From the NCBI RefSeq assembly GCF_009760915.1, contig NZ_VIDQ01000057.1, forward strand, positions 1-50,725: 50,725 nt of DNA, read 5' to 3'. Made by a program: the position numbers and the translations under genes. The DNA comes from Azohydromonas aeria. Its GTDB lineage: Bacteria > Pseudomonadota > Gammaproteobacteria > Burkholderiales > Burkholderiaceae_C. Below, piece after piece: positions 16,115 to 24,461 of this stretch; the stretch's first letter is position 1; every line of letters starts with the position of its first letter. The notes below the pieces were generated by a model, which was given only the letters and a program-made list of their open reading frames with translations, made no database searches and was not told the origin of the DNA.

Positions 16115-19100
16115 TCAGTCGCTCGTGCCCTGGTGCACGATGTCCACGGCGAACTGCACCTTCGAGATGCCGCCGATCCGCTGCAGGAACGCCTGGTACT
16201 GGCCGGCATCCGCGAACTGTCCGCGGTTGAGCCACAGCGTCAGCTGTGAAAAGGCCGATGGCATGTACTCGGTATATTTGAGGCTCAGGCTTTCGCCGAA
16301 TTCCTCCTTGAGCAGGGCATTGGCCGCATCCTCAACGTCCTCGTTCTTGTTGATGATTTTCTTGCTGAAATACGTCCAGACTTCTTCCTCGTCCTTGACC
16401 AGCCGCAGGTACACACCATGGCTGTACGCGAAGCGCCAGACGATGGGCTGTTCAGCCGGCGCCTTCTGGAACTTGAAATATTTCCTGTCTTCCTTCAGCA
16501 GTATCGACGTGCCGGCGTGCACGAACTCGATCCGGACATTGAGCTTCTGGTCCTGGCTGTCGATCAGGAAAACTTCGAGATTCACGTCCGCGATCGTGGC
16601 ATGCACGTCCTTGAGGCTGACCACCTGGAAATCGTCCACGAGACTGAAGGAAACCTTGCCGTCCCGCGCCAGGCAAGCCAGCTGGGCCTCCGAGAGCGTC
16701 AGGTCGAAACGTTCGCGCTGCCGCCCCGGATGGTGCTGACGCTGGTTCAGCAGGTTCCTGACCAGGGACAGCGACTGTTCCTGCCGCACGGACTCGCCAA
16801 TTTGCGCAAAATCATCCTCAGTCAGGAAGGTATTGATCACCTTGTCCTGGTCCTTTTCGTCCAGCTCATCGAGCTTCTTCTTCGTGTTGGCAATGCCGCT
16901 GCGCAGCTTCTCGAACTCCAGAAAGCGGCTGACCCAATGCTCCAGGTTGTAGAAGTCGTCGCCCACGTCAGCCAGGTATTCGTACTGCCAGGCCTTGACG
17001 AAGTGGTACTGGGCCCACAACAAATGGGCGCGGGCCCTTTCCTGCATGCCGCGCAGGTACGTCTTCATGCCGGGGTCCAGCACGCCGTCCGCCACCTGGC
17101 GCTGGCTGGTCAGCGCATTGAGCTCCAACATCGCGGTCGAAAGCCGTGCGCTGTAGTTCACGACCAGCTTTTGCTGCAGACAGAATACGCCGGCCGCCGA
17201 TGATTTCCTGGCATTGAGGTCCTTCACGTCGGCCAGCAGTTTCAGGTATTCAGCCTTCAGCTCGCTGCCGGCCAGGATCTTCTCCGCCTGCCGATCGACC
17301 TCCTGCTCATCATAGGGCGCGCACATGGCCACGATGCCCTGACCGACCCTGGAAATACCATCTCCCAGCCCGGACAGGCTGCTCAGCAGGTTCTTCGTCT
17401 TTTTCTCCGCGGCCTTCTTGTCTTCCGCGTAATTTTCCAGCTGGTTTGCGAAGTCGGCCTTGCGGAGCTCCAGCGCCTTGACTTTGTCCAGAAGTTCCTG
17501 CTCGTGCAGCATCTTGGCCCTGGCGCTGTCCTTGACGCTCTTGTTCAAACTCTGGAGCTGGTCTTCGAGTTTCTTGCGAGCGCGGTCCATTCTCAGGCCG
17601 GCCTTCCATGCCAGTTCCGCCTCGAATGCCGTAAGCTCCTCGCCCTTGGCCTTGGCCTGTGCCGCATTGCCATTTTTCTGCAAATCGAGCATGGCCTTGC
17701 GGGCCAGATCGATCTCACTCACCAGCCGCTCGCGTTCGCCCACGAGCACGTCGGTCCATTCATTTTCCACTGCGGCGCTGAGTTTATCGGCCTTGCCTTC
17801 TATGGCTTCCACCGCGGCCTGGGCCTGCTTGATCTGGGCTTTCAGGTCATCGGCCGACCCGGCGGGTCGGGGTACGCTGGAGCCGCTGAGAGAAACCAGC
17901 AGATCCTCGTTGTTCTCCAGGAAATCGCCGGCCTGCTTGCCCAGTTTTGTGAACAGCGAAGCCAATTGTTTGGAGGAGTCCGGCTGGGTCCAGTCATGGT
18001 CGCCGACCGTGGCCAGCGACTTGCCCGCCAGGCCCAGGAAGGGCTGGCCCAGGGGGATGATTTCCGCCAGGCCGCCGACGAGTTTCATCATGCCACTGAA
18101 GATGCGTTGCTCTTCGATTTTCGTCCGTGCCAGTGCCGCGGCCTTCAGGCGCAGGGCGTCCACATCCGCCTGCCTGGCCTGGAACTGCTCCTGCAACCGG
18201 TCCAGGTCCTTCTTGGCCGCTTTCAGGTCGGCATAGGCCGTGCCCAGGGCCGCAGATACGGCGACCATTTCATTTTTTACGGCACGGGAGGTCTGCGAAA
18301 TGGCCTGGCTTTTGTCGTCGAGCCGGTCCCAATGGTGCTCGAGCTTGGAGGCAAAATACAGCACCCGCGATGACTGGATGCTGAACCAGTGCCAGATCTG
18401 GTAATTGCTCTTCAAATCCAGGCGGGGCACCCAGCCGGCGGGGTTGCCGTAGAAATCGAGGTTGTTGTCCAGGTTGCTGCGCATCGCCACGATTTCATTG
18501 AGCTTGCCGCTCAATTCCGGGCCCAGCGGTTCGCCTGAAAAGGCCAGCGCATGGTAGTAGGGACCGATCATCTGGCGCGCCGTCGTCCGGTGGCCGTTGC
18601 GGTAGGCGTCCTGGGCGTAGGCCACCACCGCTTGCACGGCCTGGGGATGCAGCCAGCCCCGCGGCGGGCCGGCCCGGGTTTCAACCGCACCGCGGCCGCC
18701 GTCCACGCCCTTTTTCGCCGCTGCGCCGGCACCGGGCTTGGCATCGACCCGCGTCAGCGTGAAGGTCGGGTTCAGCGGTGCCTCGATGACGCCGTCGCGC
18801 TGTATCGCGTACATCTCGCCCCAGTACGCCGGCAGGGGCGTGCCTGGAGCGCCGCCCGCGACCGCCGGCGTTTCCGGGCCGCACGCACCGCCGCCGACCT
18901 CACACAGCGCCGGATCGGCCGGCATGCCGGCGATCCATGAGATGACCGATCCGCCCTGGCCGCCGTTGCCTGGCCTGCCGCCGGCATAGGCATCCTCGCC
19001 GTCGCCGGGGCGCTGCCGGCTGCCATCGACATGTGTCTTGTACTTGGCCAGCTCGCCCTCGACGCAGCCGATGCGTGCCGGATTCGGAAACGCCCCTGCC

Positions 19101-20440
19101 GGCACCAGGAATTCGCAGCCCAGGGTACGCATCGTGTCCAGGCTGGGGAAGAACGTGCGCCGCGCCCGTGCAATGTACGAATTGCAGTTGTGGAGTATGA
19201 GGCGCAGGTGCACGACCTTGTCGTTCTTCAAGGCGAAATCCTGGCCGGAAACCCCTTCCAGGCTGCCGGCGCCAAAACCGCCGTCGGGCCAGCGCCAGCG
19301 GCCCTCGCTTTTTTCCTCCACGCCGGACAAATTGCCCAAGTGGTCGCGAATGTCCTTGATCTGCACGGGGCGCAAATTCTTGCCCTTGTCGGCACCGGGT
19401 TGATCGGCCGATTTGGGCTCGTAGGGCTTGAGCCCACCCATTTCGCCGGCCTGGCCCGGACTTCCATTGCAGATGAAGCGCTTGCGGCCATTGCCCTGGC
19501 ACCGGATCCGGCGCACGTACAGATGGACGTCACCGGCCTTTTCGCCGTGCCGGCCGTCGGCCGCGATGAAAGTGGGCTTGCCGCTGCTGTCGGCGGGATG
19601 GTTGCCTTCCTTGCTGCGGGTCGGGCACAGGGCTGCCTGCACGAACGGCAGCGGCGTGGTGTCGATGCATGCGAATTCATCGCCCGAGTCCTCGAAAATC
19701 AGCTCGCGCGCATGAATGCGCACATCGGTACCCGGGAACCGCAGCGGCACGCGAATGATGATCTGGTCCGCGCGCAGGTCGAGGGATTTCAGGTCCAGGA
19801 CGTCCTTGCCCTGATAGGCCATCTGCTTGAGATAATCGTCGCCCCGATCGAACACCAGCCTGACGCCGGACATTGTCACCGACCGGGTGCTCCTGTTTTC
19901 CACGGTATTGAATTGCAGTTCGACGCCTGGATTCGCATGCGCCGCGATCTGCACGTAGCCACGGTCGTCGGGGTCCGGAAGCTTGCGCACCGGGTCGATG
20001 AGCAGTGGCCTGCGGAAACTGCCGTCACCCAGGGCCGGCCTGGTATCGACGACGGGTGCGGCCATCAACTCCAGCCCCAGGGCCACGAGTTGGCGGCTGT
20101 CCATCGCCTGCAATTCCGTCAGGGGCATGTCGGTCACGGCGGCATGGCGATTGACGGCATCGATCACGGCCTGGCGCTGCTCGGCGTCGCTCATGCACGC
20201 CAGTGCGGCGCGGTCATGGGAGCCGGCACGCAGCAGGAAAACGACCACGGCACCGCGGCCGACCAGCGCCTCGTTGCCTAAACCCTGAAAGTACCCGCCC
20301 GACTGGTTGGTATGGCCGGCCAGCTCGACGATCAGGGTATTGCGCTGGTCTTCGGAGCTCATCCGCTCCAGTTCCGCCGCCGACCGCCAATGGGCAGCTT
20401 CCAGGAGGCCCCGAACGGTCATCGTGACGATATCGGTCAT
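16115..20440 (-). CDS. Giant multidomain coiled-coil protein of unknown function
   Basis: The 1441-aa protein starts at ATG 20440 (AGGA seven bases upstream; ATG 20446 is too close to it). Residues about 15-120 hold two related ~50-residue helical repeats, each beginning MSxx(D/E)QR. Residues about 150-350 look beta-rich, with Gly-rich turns typical of beta-helix proteins (GEKAGDVHLYVRRI, GSPGQAGEMGG); another Gly-rich stretch is GGRPGNGGQGGS near 505. A helical region follows, then long coiled coils from about 700 to 1070 interrupted by a hydrophobic segment (SGMMKLVGGLAEIIPLGQPF) and a second one (SSLSGLGDGISRVGQGIVAM). The last 250 residues are beta-rich. There is no signal peptide. Coiled coil plus hydrophobic hairpin plus beta tail is compatible with a pore-forming or structural toxin, but no family was recognised. 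GC is lower than the flanks. Confidence 0.75.
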   Translation of the reverse strand: MTDIVTMTVRGLLEAAHWRSAAELERMSSEDQRNTLIVELAGHTNQSGGYFQGLGNEALVGRGAVVVFLLRAGSHDRAALACMSDAEQRQAVIDAVNRHAAVTDMPLTELQAMDSRQLVALGLELMAAPVVDTRPALGDGSFRRPLLIDPVRKLPDPDDRGYVQIAAHANPGVELQFNTVENRSTRSVTMSGVRLVFDRGDDYLKQMAYQGKDVLDLKSLDLRADQIIIRVPLRFPGTDVRIHARELIFEDSGDEFACIDTTPLPFVQAALCPTRSKEGNHPADSSGKPTFIAADGRHGEKAGDVHLYVRRIRCQGNGRKRFICNGSPGQAGEMGGLKPYEPKSADQPGADKGKNLRPVQIKDIRDHLGNLSGVEEKSEGRWRWPDGGFGAGSLEGVSGQDFALKNDKVVHLRLILHNCNSYIARARRTFFPSLDTMRTLGCEFLVPAGAFPNPARIGCVEGELAKYKTHVDGSRQRPGDGEDAYAGGRPGNGGQGGSVISWIAGMPADPALCEVGGGACGPETPAVAGGAPGTPLPAYWGEMYAIQRDGVIEAPLNPTFTLTRVDAKPGAGAAAKKGVDGGRGAVETRAGPPRGWLHPQAVQAVVAYAQDAYRNGHRTTARQMIGPYYHALAFSGEPLGPELSGKLNEIVAMRSNLDNNLDFYGNPAGWVPRLDLKSNYQIWHWFSIQSSRVLYFASKLEHHWDRLDDKSQAISQTSRAVKNEMVAVSAALGTAYADLKAAKKDLDRLQEQFQARQADVDALRLKAAALARTKIEEQRIFSGMMKLVGGLAEIIPLGQPFLGLAGKSLATVGDHDWTQPDSSKQLASLFTKLGKQAGDFLENNEDLLVSLSGSSVPRPAGSADDLKAQIKQAQAAVEAIEGKADKLSAAVENEWTDVLVGERERLVSEIDLARKAMLDLQKNGNAAQAKAKGEELTAFEAELAWKAGLRMDRARKKLEDQLQSLNKSVKDSARAKMLHEQELLDKVKALELRKADFANQLENYAEDKKAAEKKTKNLLSSLSGLGDGISRVGQGIVAMCAPYDEQEVDRQAEKILAGSELKAEYLKLLADVKDLNARKSSAAGVFCLQQKLVVNYSARLSTAMLELNALTSQRQVADGVLDPGMKTYLRGMQERARAHLLWAQYHFVKAWQYEYLADVGDDFYNLEHWVSRFLEFEKLRSGIANTKKKLDELDEKDQDKVINTFLTEDDFAQIGESVRQEQSLSLVRNLLNQRQHHPGRQRERFDLTLSEAQLACLARDGKVSFSLVDDFQVVSLKDVHATIADVNLEVFLIDSQDQKLNVRIEFVHAGTSILLKEDRKYFKFQKAPAEQPIVWRFAYSHGVYLRLVKDEEEVWTYFSKKIINKNEDVEDAANALLKEEFGESLSLKYTEYMPSAFSQLTLWLNRGQFADAGQYQAFLQRIGGISKVQFAVDIVHQGTSD

Positions 20441-20480
20441 GATCATGTCCTCGCGCTTGAGCGCATGCCGGCCCGGGTTT

Positions 20481-20999
20481 CTACTTTTCGAGAGAGAGCA
20501 TCATTTTTTTCAGCTGGCTTTTCGCGATGGTTTCGTAGAGATTGCTCTTGGCATCCTTGTCCGGCTGGTATTTGTACATGTATTCCTCGCCGATGGTGCC
20601 CACGCTGTCCGAATTGGCCGGCGTGATCATGATGATCTGCTTGGTGGCCAGGCCCATGCGCACGCCCACGGTGGAAACGAATACGGCCAGTTTCCTGGGC
20701 TTGTCGCAGCGGCTCTGGATGATGAATGCCTTGCGGGTTCCGTCGAAGGCCTCCTTGAGCGCCTTGCGGCCGCCATAGAGAAACAGAGCCTTGCCGCAGT
20801 CGAGCACCACGTCGCCCTGTGCCGTGGTCATGCTGTCGAAATCATCGGTGCCGTGGGCCTTGACCTGGTCGGCAAACTTGCTCTTGTGAAAATCATTGTC
20901 GGCGAGCGCCACCCAGCCATAGGCTTCCATGGCGCGCACCGGGGTGCAAAGCAGCGTCGAACCCAGGACGGAGAGTGCAATCCGGTACTTTCTGTCCAT
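20481..20999 (-). CDS. Exported 172-aa protein, partner of the giant gene
   Basis: The protein starts at ATG 20999 with GAGG seven to eight bases upstream and has a clear signal peptide (KYRIALSVLGSTLLCTPVRA). The mature part has two cysteines (VLDCGKALFLYGG and IIQSRCDKPRKL) that could form a disulphide in the periplasm. I do not recognise the family. It lies 40 bp upstream of the giant gene on the same strand, with no terminator between, so the two form a probable operon. Both have lower GC than the surroundings, which suggests that they arrived together. A secretion, chaperone or immunity-like role is possible but unsupported by homology. Confidence 0.75.
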   Translation of the reverse strand: MDRKYRIALSVLGSTLLCTPVRAMEAYGWVALADNDFHKSKFADQVKAHGTDDFDSMTTAQGDVVLDCGKALFLYGGRKALKEAFDGTRKAFIIQSRCDKPRKLAVFVSTVGVRMGLATKQIIMITPANSDSVGTIGEEYMYKYQPDKDAKSNLYETIAKSQLKKMMLSLEK

Positions 21000-21442
21000 G
21001 GCGATACCTCGCTTGCCTGAATCGCACACAGCGACCCCAATCCCGTTCGAGACGGGCGTGACGGTGCGGCAGCCTGGTTTTTCACCATGCCGGACGCTGC
21101 ACCGTAAACTGCGAAATGGCCACAACGGTAATCCTGGCGGCCGCTGCCCGCAGTGTCACCAATTCAAAAATGGGGCAACAACGAGCAAGCGTTGCTATTT
21201 TTCAATACCGGCACGGCAATCGGGTACGTGGCTTTGGTTTTCCCGGCCCTGCGGACGGCGTTTTTATTTCCGGGGCGGCTTGCCGCGTGGACTCGGCGAT
21301 GGCCGGCGGCCCCGCTGCCGCCTGACGGAAGCCGCCGGCGCGCCGGTGCATACTGGCTGCCCGCGCCGCCCGCCGAGGAGCGCGGCCACGAAAAGCCGCC
21401 CGGCACCATGGCCTTGGCGGACAGCTGCAGGGAGACGCGTTC
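21000..21442. other. Intergenic region between divergent genes
   Basis: These 443 bp separate the exported-protein gene (minus) and the racemase gene (plus) and should contain both promoters. Overlapping frames on the plus strand lack ribosome sites and domain character. A weak GG-N10-GC pattern on the minus strand at 21024-21037 is too close to the start at 20999 to be credible as a sigma-54 promoter. No gene is supported. Confidence 0.4.
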
Positions 21443-22141
21443 TTGAAAACCATCGGCCTCATCGGCGGCATGAGCTGGGAATCCACCGTGCCCTATTACC
21501 GGCTCGTCAATGAAACCGTGAAGGCCCGCCTGGGCGGGCTGCATTCGGCGAAGGTGATTCTCTACAGCGTCGATTTCCACGAGATCGAGCGCCTGCAGCG
21601 CGAAGGCAACTGGGCCTCGGCCGGCATGCTGCTGGCGCAGGCCGCGCGCGCGCTGGAGGCCGCGGGCGCGGACTTCCTGGTGCTGTGCACGAACACCATG
21701 CACAAGGTGGCCGCGGACATCGAGGCGGCGGTGCGCATCCCGCTGCTGCACGTGGCCGACCCGTGCGCCGAGGAGATCCGCCGCGCCGGCATCACCACCG
21801 TGGGCCTGCTGGGCACGCGCTTCACCATGGAACAGGACTTCTACAAGGAGCGGCTGCGCCAGCGCCATGGGCTGCAGGTGCGCGTGCCGGAGGCGCCGGA
21901 CCGGGAGACGGTGCACCGCGTCATCTACGAGGAGCTGTGCCTGGGCCAGGTGCGCGCCGAGTCGCGGCGCGCATTCCGCGGCGTGATGGAGCGGCTGGTC
22001 GAGCACGGCGCGCAGGCCATCATCCTGGGCTGCACCGAGATCACGCTGCTGGTCGGGCCGCAGGACGCCTCGGTGCCGCTGTTCGACACCACGACGCTGC
22101 ACGCGGTGCGGGCGGCGGAGCGGGCACTGGGCGCGGATTGA
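21443..22141 (+). CDS. Aspartate/glutamate racemase family protein
   Basis: The 232-aa cytosolic enzyme begins KTIGLIGGMSWEST and carries both catalytic cysteines of cofactor-independent amino-acid racemases, one in LCTNTMHK and one in ILGCTEITLLV. It would interconvert D- and L-aspartate or a related amino acid, in line with YgeA/RacD proteins of similar length. The start is TTG at 21443, with GGAG at 21431-21434. It stands alone, convergent with vapC. The exact substrate cannot be read from the sequence. Confidence 0.9.
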   Translation: MKTIGLIGGMSWESTVPYYRLVNETVKARLGGLHSAKVILYSVDFHEIERLQREGNWASAGMLLAQAARALEAAGADFLVLCTNTMHKVAADIEAAVRIPLLHVADPCAEEIRRAGITTVGLLGTRFTMEQDFYKERLRQRHGLQVRVPEAPDRETVHRVIYEELCLGQVRAESRRAFRGVMERLVEHGAQAIILGCTEITLLVGPQDASVPLFDTTTLHAVRAAERALGAD

Positions 22142-22155
22142 CCTGACGTGCCCAG

Positions 22156-22174
22156 CGGCGGCTTCACGCCGCCG
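22156..22174. terminator. Stem-loop between convergent racemase and vapC
   Basis: CGGCGGC and GCCGCCG form a 7-bp stem around TTCAC, 14 bp after the racemase stop and overlapping the vapC stop codon. It could act in both directions. No T-tract is present. Confidence 0.4.
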
Positions 22175-22565
22175 GCAGCGCCGACGTCAGGCCCAGGTGC
22201 TGCACGAAAGGGTCGAAATCCCGGTCCGCATACAGCAGCACATGGCCGCGCTCGATGCAGCAGGTGGCGATCAGCGTGTCGATGGTCTTGCGCACCGTCA
22301 CGCCCAGCGCGCGCAGGGAGCGGAAGTTGCGCGCGGCCTGGATGGCCAGGTCCGCGCCCACCATCTCCACCACCTCCAGCGACAGGAGCAGCTGTCGGGC
22401 GCGGTTGAAGTCGCGCTCGCTGGCGAAACCCTGCAGCACCTCGGCAAGGATCAGGTCACCGGTGGCCAGCAGCTCCCGGCCCAGCAGCCGGTCCAGCTCG
22501 TCGGCCTGCGCCGTCGGCGTGCCGCGGAAGTAGTCGATCCAGACGCTGGAATCGACCACGATCAC
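22164..22565 (-). CDS. vapC: VapC-type PIN-domain ribonuclease toxin
   Basis: The 133-aa toxin begins IVVDSSVWIDYFRG and shows the PIN acidic residues: Asp5, the Glu in LILAEVLQG, the Asp in KTIDTLIAT and Asp residues in YADRDFD. VapC toxins cleave tRNA or rRNA when their antitoxin is degraded. The GTG start at 22565 overlaps the vapB stop by four bases (GTGA), so translation is coupled. Length is typical and no key residue is missing, so the toxin is probably active, unlike the PIN remnant at 9362. Confidence 0.88.
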   Translation of the reverse strand: MIVVDSSVWIDYFRGTPTAQADELDRLLGRELLATGDLILAEVLQGFASERDFNRARQLLLSLEVVEMVGADLAIQAARNFRSLRALGVTVRKTIDTLIATCCIERGHVLLYADRDFDPFVQHLGLTSALPAA

Positions 22566-22756
22566 CGGTCGGTCCTCATCCGCTCCAGGTCGCCCTGCCA
22601 GTCGAGCTGGCCGCGCAGCTGGCGCAGCTCCTCCTGCCGCCGCAGCCGCACCAGCGCGCGCAGCCCCTGCTCCACCGCCTCGCGCTTGGTCTTGGCGCCG
22701 GAAAGCCGCAAGGCCTCTTCCATCAGCTGGTCGTCGATCTCGATATTGGTGCGCAC
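22562..22756 (-). CDS. vapB: VapB-type antitoxin
   Basis: The 64-aa antitoxin has an N-terminal ribbon-helix-helix-like segment (RTNIEIDDQLMEEALRLSG, then KTKREAVEQGLRALVRL) and a charged C-terminal toxin-binding tail ending ERMRTDR. GTG 22756 was chosen because AGGA lies eight bases upstream; a TTG at 22777 would leave no ribosome site. It overlaps vapC by four bases. The inverted repeat at 22757-22788 ends directly at its start codon and is probably its own operator. Confidence 0.88.
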   Translation of the reverse strand: MRTNIEIDDQLMEEALRLSGAKTKREAVEQGLRALVRLRRQEELRQLRGQLDWQGDLERMRTDR

Positions 22757-22788
22757 GATGTGTATCCTTTTCCCCAACTCTACACATC
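22757..22788. promoter_or_regulatory. Inverted-repeat operator of vapBC
   Basis: GATGTGTA (22757-22764) and TACACATC (22781-22788) are perfect 8-bp inverted arms separated by 16 bp. One arm abuts the vapB start and the vapB ribosome site lies between the arms, so VapBC binding would block its own expression. The other arm is 17 bp from the divergent GNAT gene start and might affect it too. Confidence 0.65.
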
Positions 22789-22804
22789 ACGGGCTCGGCA
22801 CGGC

Positions 22805-23488
22805 ATGGAGCACCTTCTCGCCAACATCGTCTGGCATGCCCTGTCCGGGCCGCAAATCAGGTACTCGGTGGGTACCGCCACGGCCCGGCGCTACGCCCCG
22901 GGTTTCTCGCCCATCGTGGGTTTCGCCGACCAGGACCGGCCGGATTTCGACGCGCTGCGGCCTTGTTGCGAGCCCGGCGAGCACTTCTATTGCGACGGCT
23001 GGTCGGGCCCGGCGCCGGCGGGCTGGCACATCGAGGCCGAGAGCACGATGTTCAAGATGATCTGGGACGGCGGCCCGCCGCCCTGTAGCGACGACGGCGC
23101 GGCCGACATCGTCGCGCTCGGCCCGCAACATGCGCAGCAGGCGCTGGAGCTGGCCACGCTCACGCGCCCCGGCCCTTTCGGGCCGCGCACCATCGAGCTG
23201 GGCGCCTATTTCGGGATATTCGACGGCGAGCGGCTGGTGGCCATGGCGGGCGAGCGCATGGCGGCCGGGCCGTTGCGCGAAATCAGCGGCGTGTGCACGC
23301 ACCCGGATTTCCAGGGCCGCGGCTGGGCGCGGCGGCTGATGCTGCACGCCATGCGGGCGATGCTGCGGCGCGGGGAAACGCCGTTCCTGCACGTCATGAG
23401 CGAAAACCACGGCGCGCACGGCCTGTACCGGCGCATGGGATTCCGCGACGCCAGGGAATCGGTGGTGCGGGTAGTGGCGCCTGCGTGA
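22805..23488 (+). CDS. GNAT family N-acetyltransferase
   Basis: The 227-aa protein has a C-terminal GNAT fold with the acetyl-CoA-binding loop in VCTHPDFQGRGWARRLMLHA (the Q/RxxGxG/A-type motif) and the end motif ENHGAHGLYRRMGFRDA. The N-terminal half (about residues 1-95) is variable and probably binds the acceptor. The family acetylates amines of small molecules or proteins; the substrate is unknown. ATG 22805 is the most likely start; no strong ribosome site is seen. It is divergent from vapBC across a 48-bp gap. Confidence 0.85.
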   Translation: MEHLLANIVWHALSGPQIRYSVGTATARRYAPGFSPIVGFADQDRPDFDALRPCCEPGEHFYCDGWSGPAPAGWHIEAESTMFKMIWDGGPPPCSDDGAADIVALGPQHAQQALELATLTRPGPFGPRTIELGAYFGIFDGERLVAMAGERMAAGPLREISGVCTHPDFQGRGWARRLMLHAMRAMLRRGETPFLHVMSENHGAHGLYRRMGFRDARESVVRVVAPA

Positions 23489-23675
23489 ATTTGTCCCGGT
23501 TCGTCCCGGTTTTTCCGGCCGGTTGTCGGAACTCAAGCCGGACGGGAAGGTGCTTGGGCATCCTTCGCGCGCCGGTGCAAGGCGGTACGTGCCGGCATTT
23601 CCGGAGATTCCCTGCCACGGTCCGCGCCGCGCGGAGCGTGGATGGATTCCGTTCATGACGACAAAAGGTCTTTCG

Positions 23676-24083
23676 ATGAAATCCAAGTTCCGTATGAAGC
23701 AGGTTCTGATCGGTGCCGCCGTGCTGGTGGGCGTGGGCACGGTGCTGGCGCAGGCCTCGGGCCTGACGCGCACGCTGGTGGCGCGCAACGACGTGTCCTT
23801 TGCCGCCAACCGCGAAGCCGTGGTGGTGCGTGTGGACGTGGCGGCCAACGCCGCGGCCGGGCGCCACACGCACCCGGGCGACGAGGTGGCCTACGTGATG
23901 GAAGGCCAGCTGCAGCTGACGGTGGAAGGCCAGGCGCCGCGCCTGGTCAAGGCCGGCGAATCCTTCACCGTGCCGGCCGGCGTGCCGCACGACGCCCACA
24001 ACGACGGCGCCGGCACCGCCAAGCTGGTCGGCGTGTACCTGGTCGAGAAGGGCAAGCCGCTGGTGGCACCGGCGCCGAACTGA
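23676..24083 (+). CDS. Exported cupin-domain protein
   Basis: The 135-aa protein has an N-terminal signal or anchor helix (KQVLIGAAVLVGVGTVLAQA) followed by one cupin barrel. The metal-binding motif 1 is recognisable as GRHTHPGDEVAYVMEGQ and motif 2 as VPAGVPHDAHND. Three His/Glu-type ligands are present. Small exported cupins of this kind are poorly characterised and may bind a metal or small ligand. ATG 23676 is preceded by AAAGG eight bases upstream; ATG 23655 is an alternative. It is followed by a strong stem-loop. Confidence 0.85.
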   Translation: MKSKFRMKQVLIGAAVLVGVGTVLAQASGLTRTLVARNDVSFAANREAVVVRVDVAANAAAGRHTHPGDEVAYVMEGQLQLTVEGQAPRLVKAGESFTVPAGVPHDAHNDGAGTAKLVGVYLVEKGKPLVAPAPN

Positions 24084-24097
24084 CGATTACGGTTTCC

Positions 24098-24123
24098 GGG
24101 AGCCGGCCGAGGCGCCGGCTCCC
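24098..24123 (+). terminator. Stem-loop terminator after cupin gene
   Basis: GGGAGCCGGC and GCCGGCTCCC form a perfect 10-bp stem around CGAGGC, 14 bp after the cupin stop. There is no T-tract, but position and stability fit a terminator. Confidence 0.6.
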
Positions 24124-24275
24124 TGCTCCGATCCGACACCGCGATGTCGCAAACCGACAAGACGGTGTCGCCGACGCACATCCGCAGGCGAGCACCGCTT
24201 CCTATATTTTGGGCGTGGATGTCGTAAATATCAGCGCGCGACGGCATTCATGATTTGAACCAACGGAGTTGAACC

Positions 24276-24422
24276 ATGACCGTCATCGCCGAATCCGCGT
24301 TGCGAATCCTGATCCCGCGCAGGAATTCTCCCGGGCATTTGCGCCACGCCACGCGGCAACTGATTCGCCAGGCGATTGCGCAAATTCATGCCGAATCCCG
24401 CGCCGGCAGAAACCCCGGCTGA
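24276..24422 (+). CDS. Possible 48-aa small protein
   Basis: A frame of 48 codons opens at ATG 24276 with GGAG at 24265-24268, seven bases upstream. It begins MTVIAESALRILIPRRN and ends ESRAGRNPG. It is Arg-rich with an amphipathic middle (RQLIRQAIAQIHAE). It sits in the gap between the cupin gene and the convergent 24462 gene, where codon use is less GC-rich. No family is recognised. Spacing and ribosome site argue for translation; lack of homology evidence keeps confidence low. Confidence 0.4.
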   Translation: MTVIAESALRILIPRRNSPGHLRHATRQLIRQAIAQIHAESRAGRNPG

Positions 24423-24461
24423 AATCCCCGTTGAATTGCCGGCGCGGCAACCGGGCCGGCT

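Noticed and set aside
21024..21037. Possible sigma-54 site on the minus strand before the exported-protein gene
   Set aside because: GG-N10-GC spacing is present, but only about 8 of 11 consensus positions match, and the start would leave a leader of about 13 nt overlapping the ribosome site.
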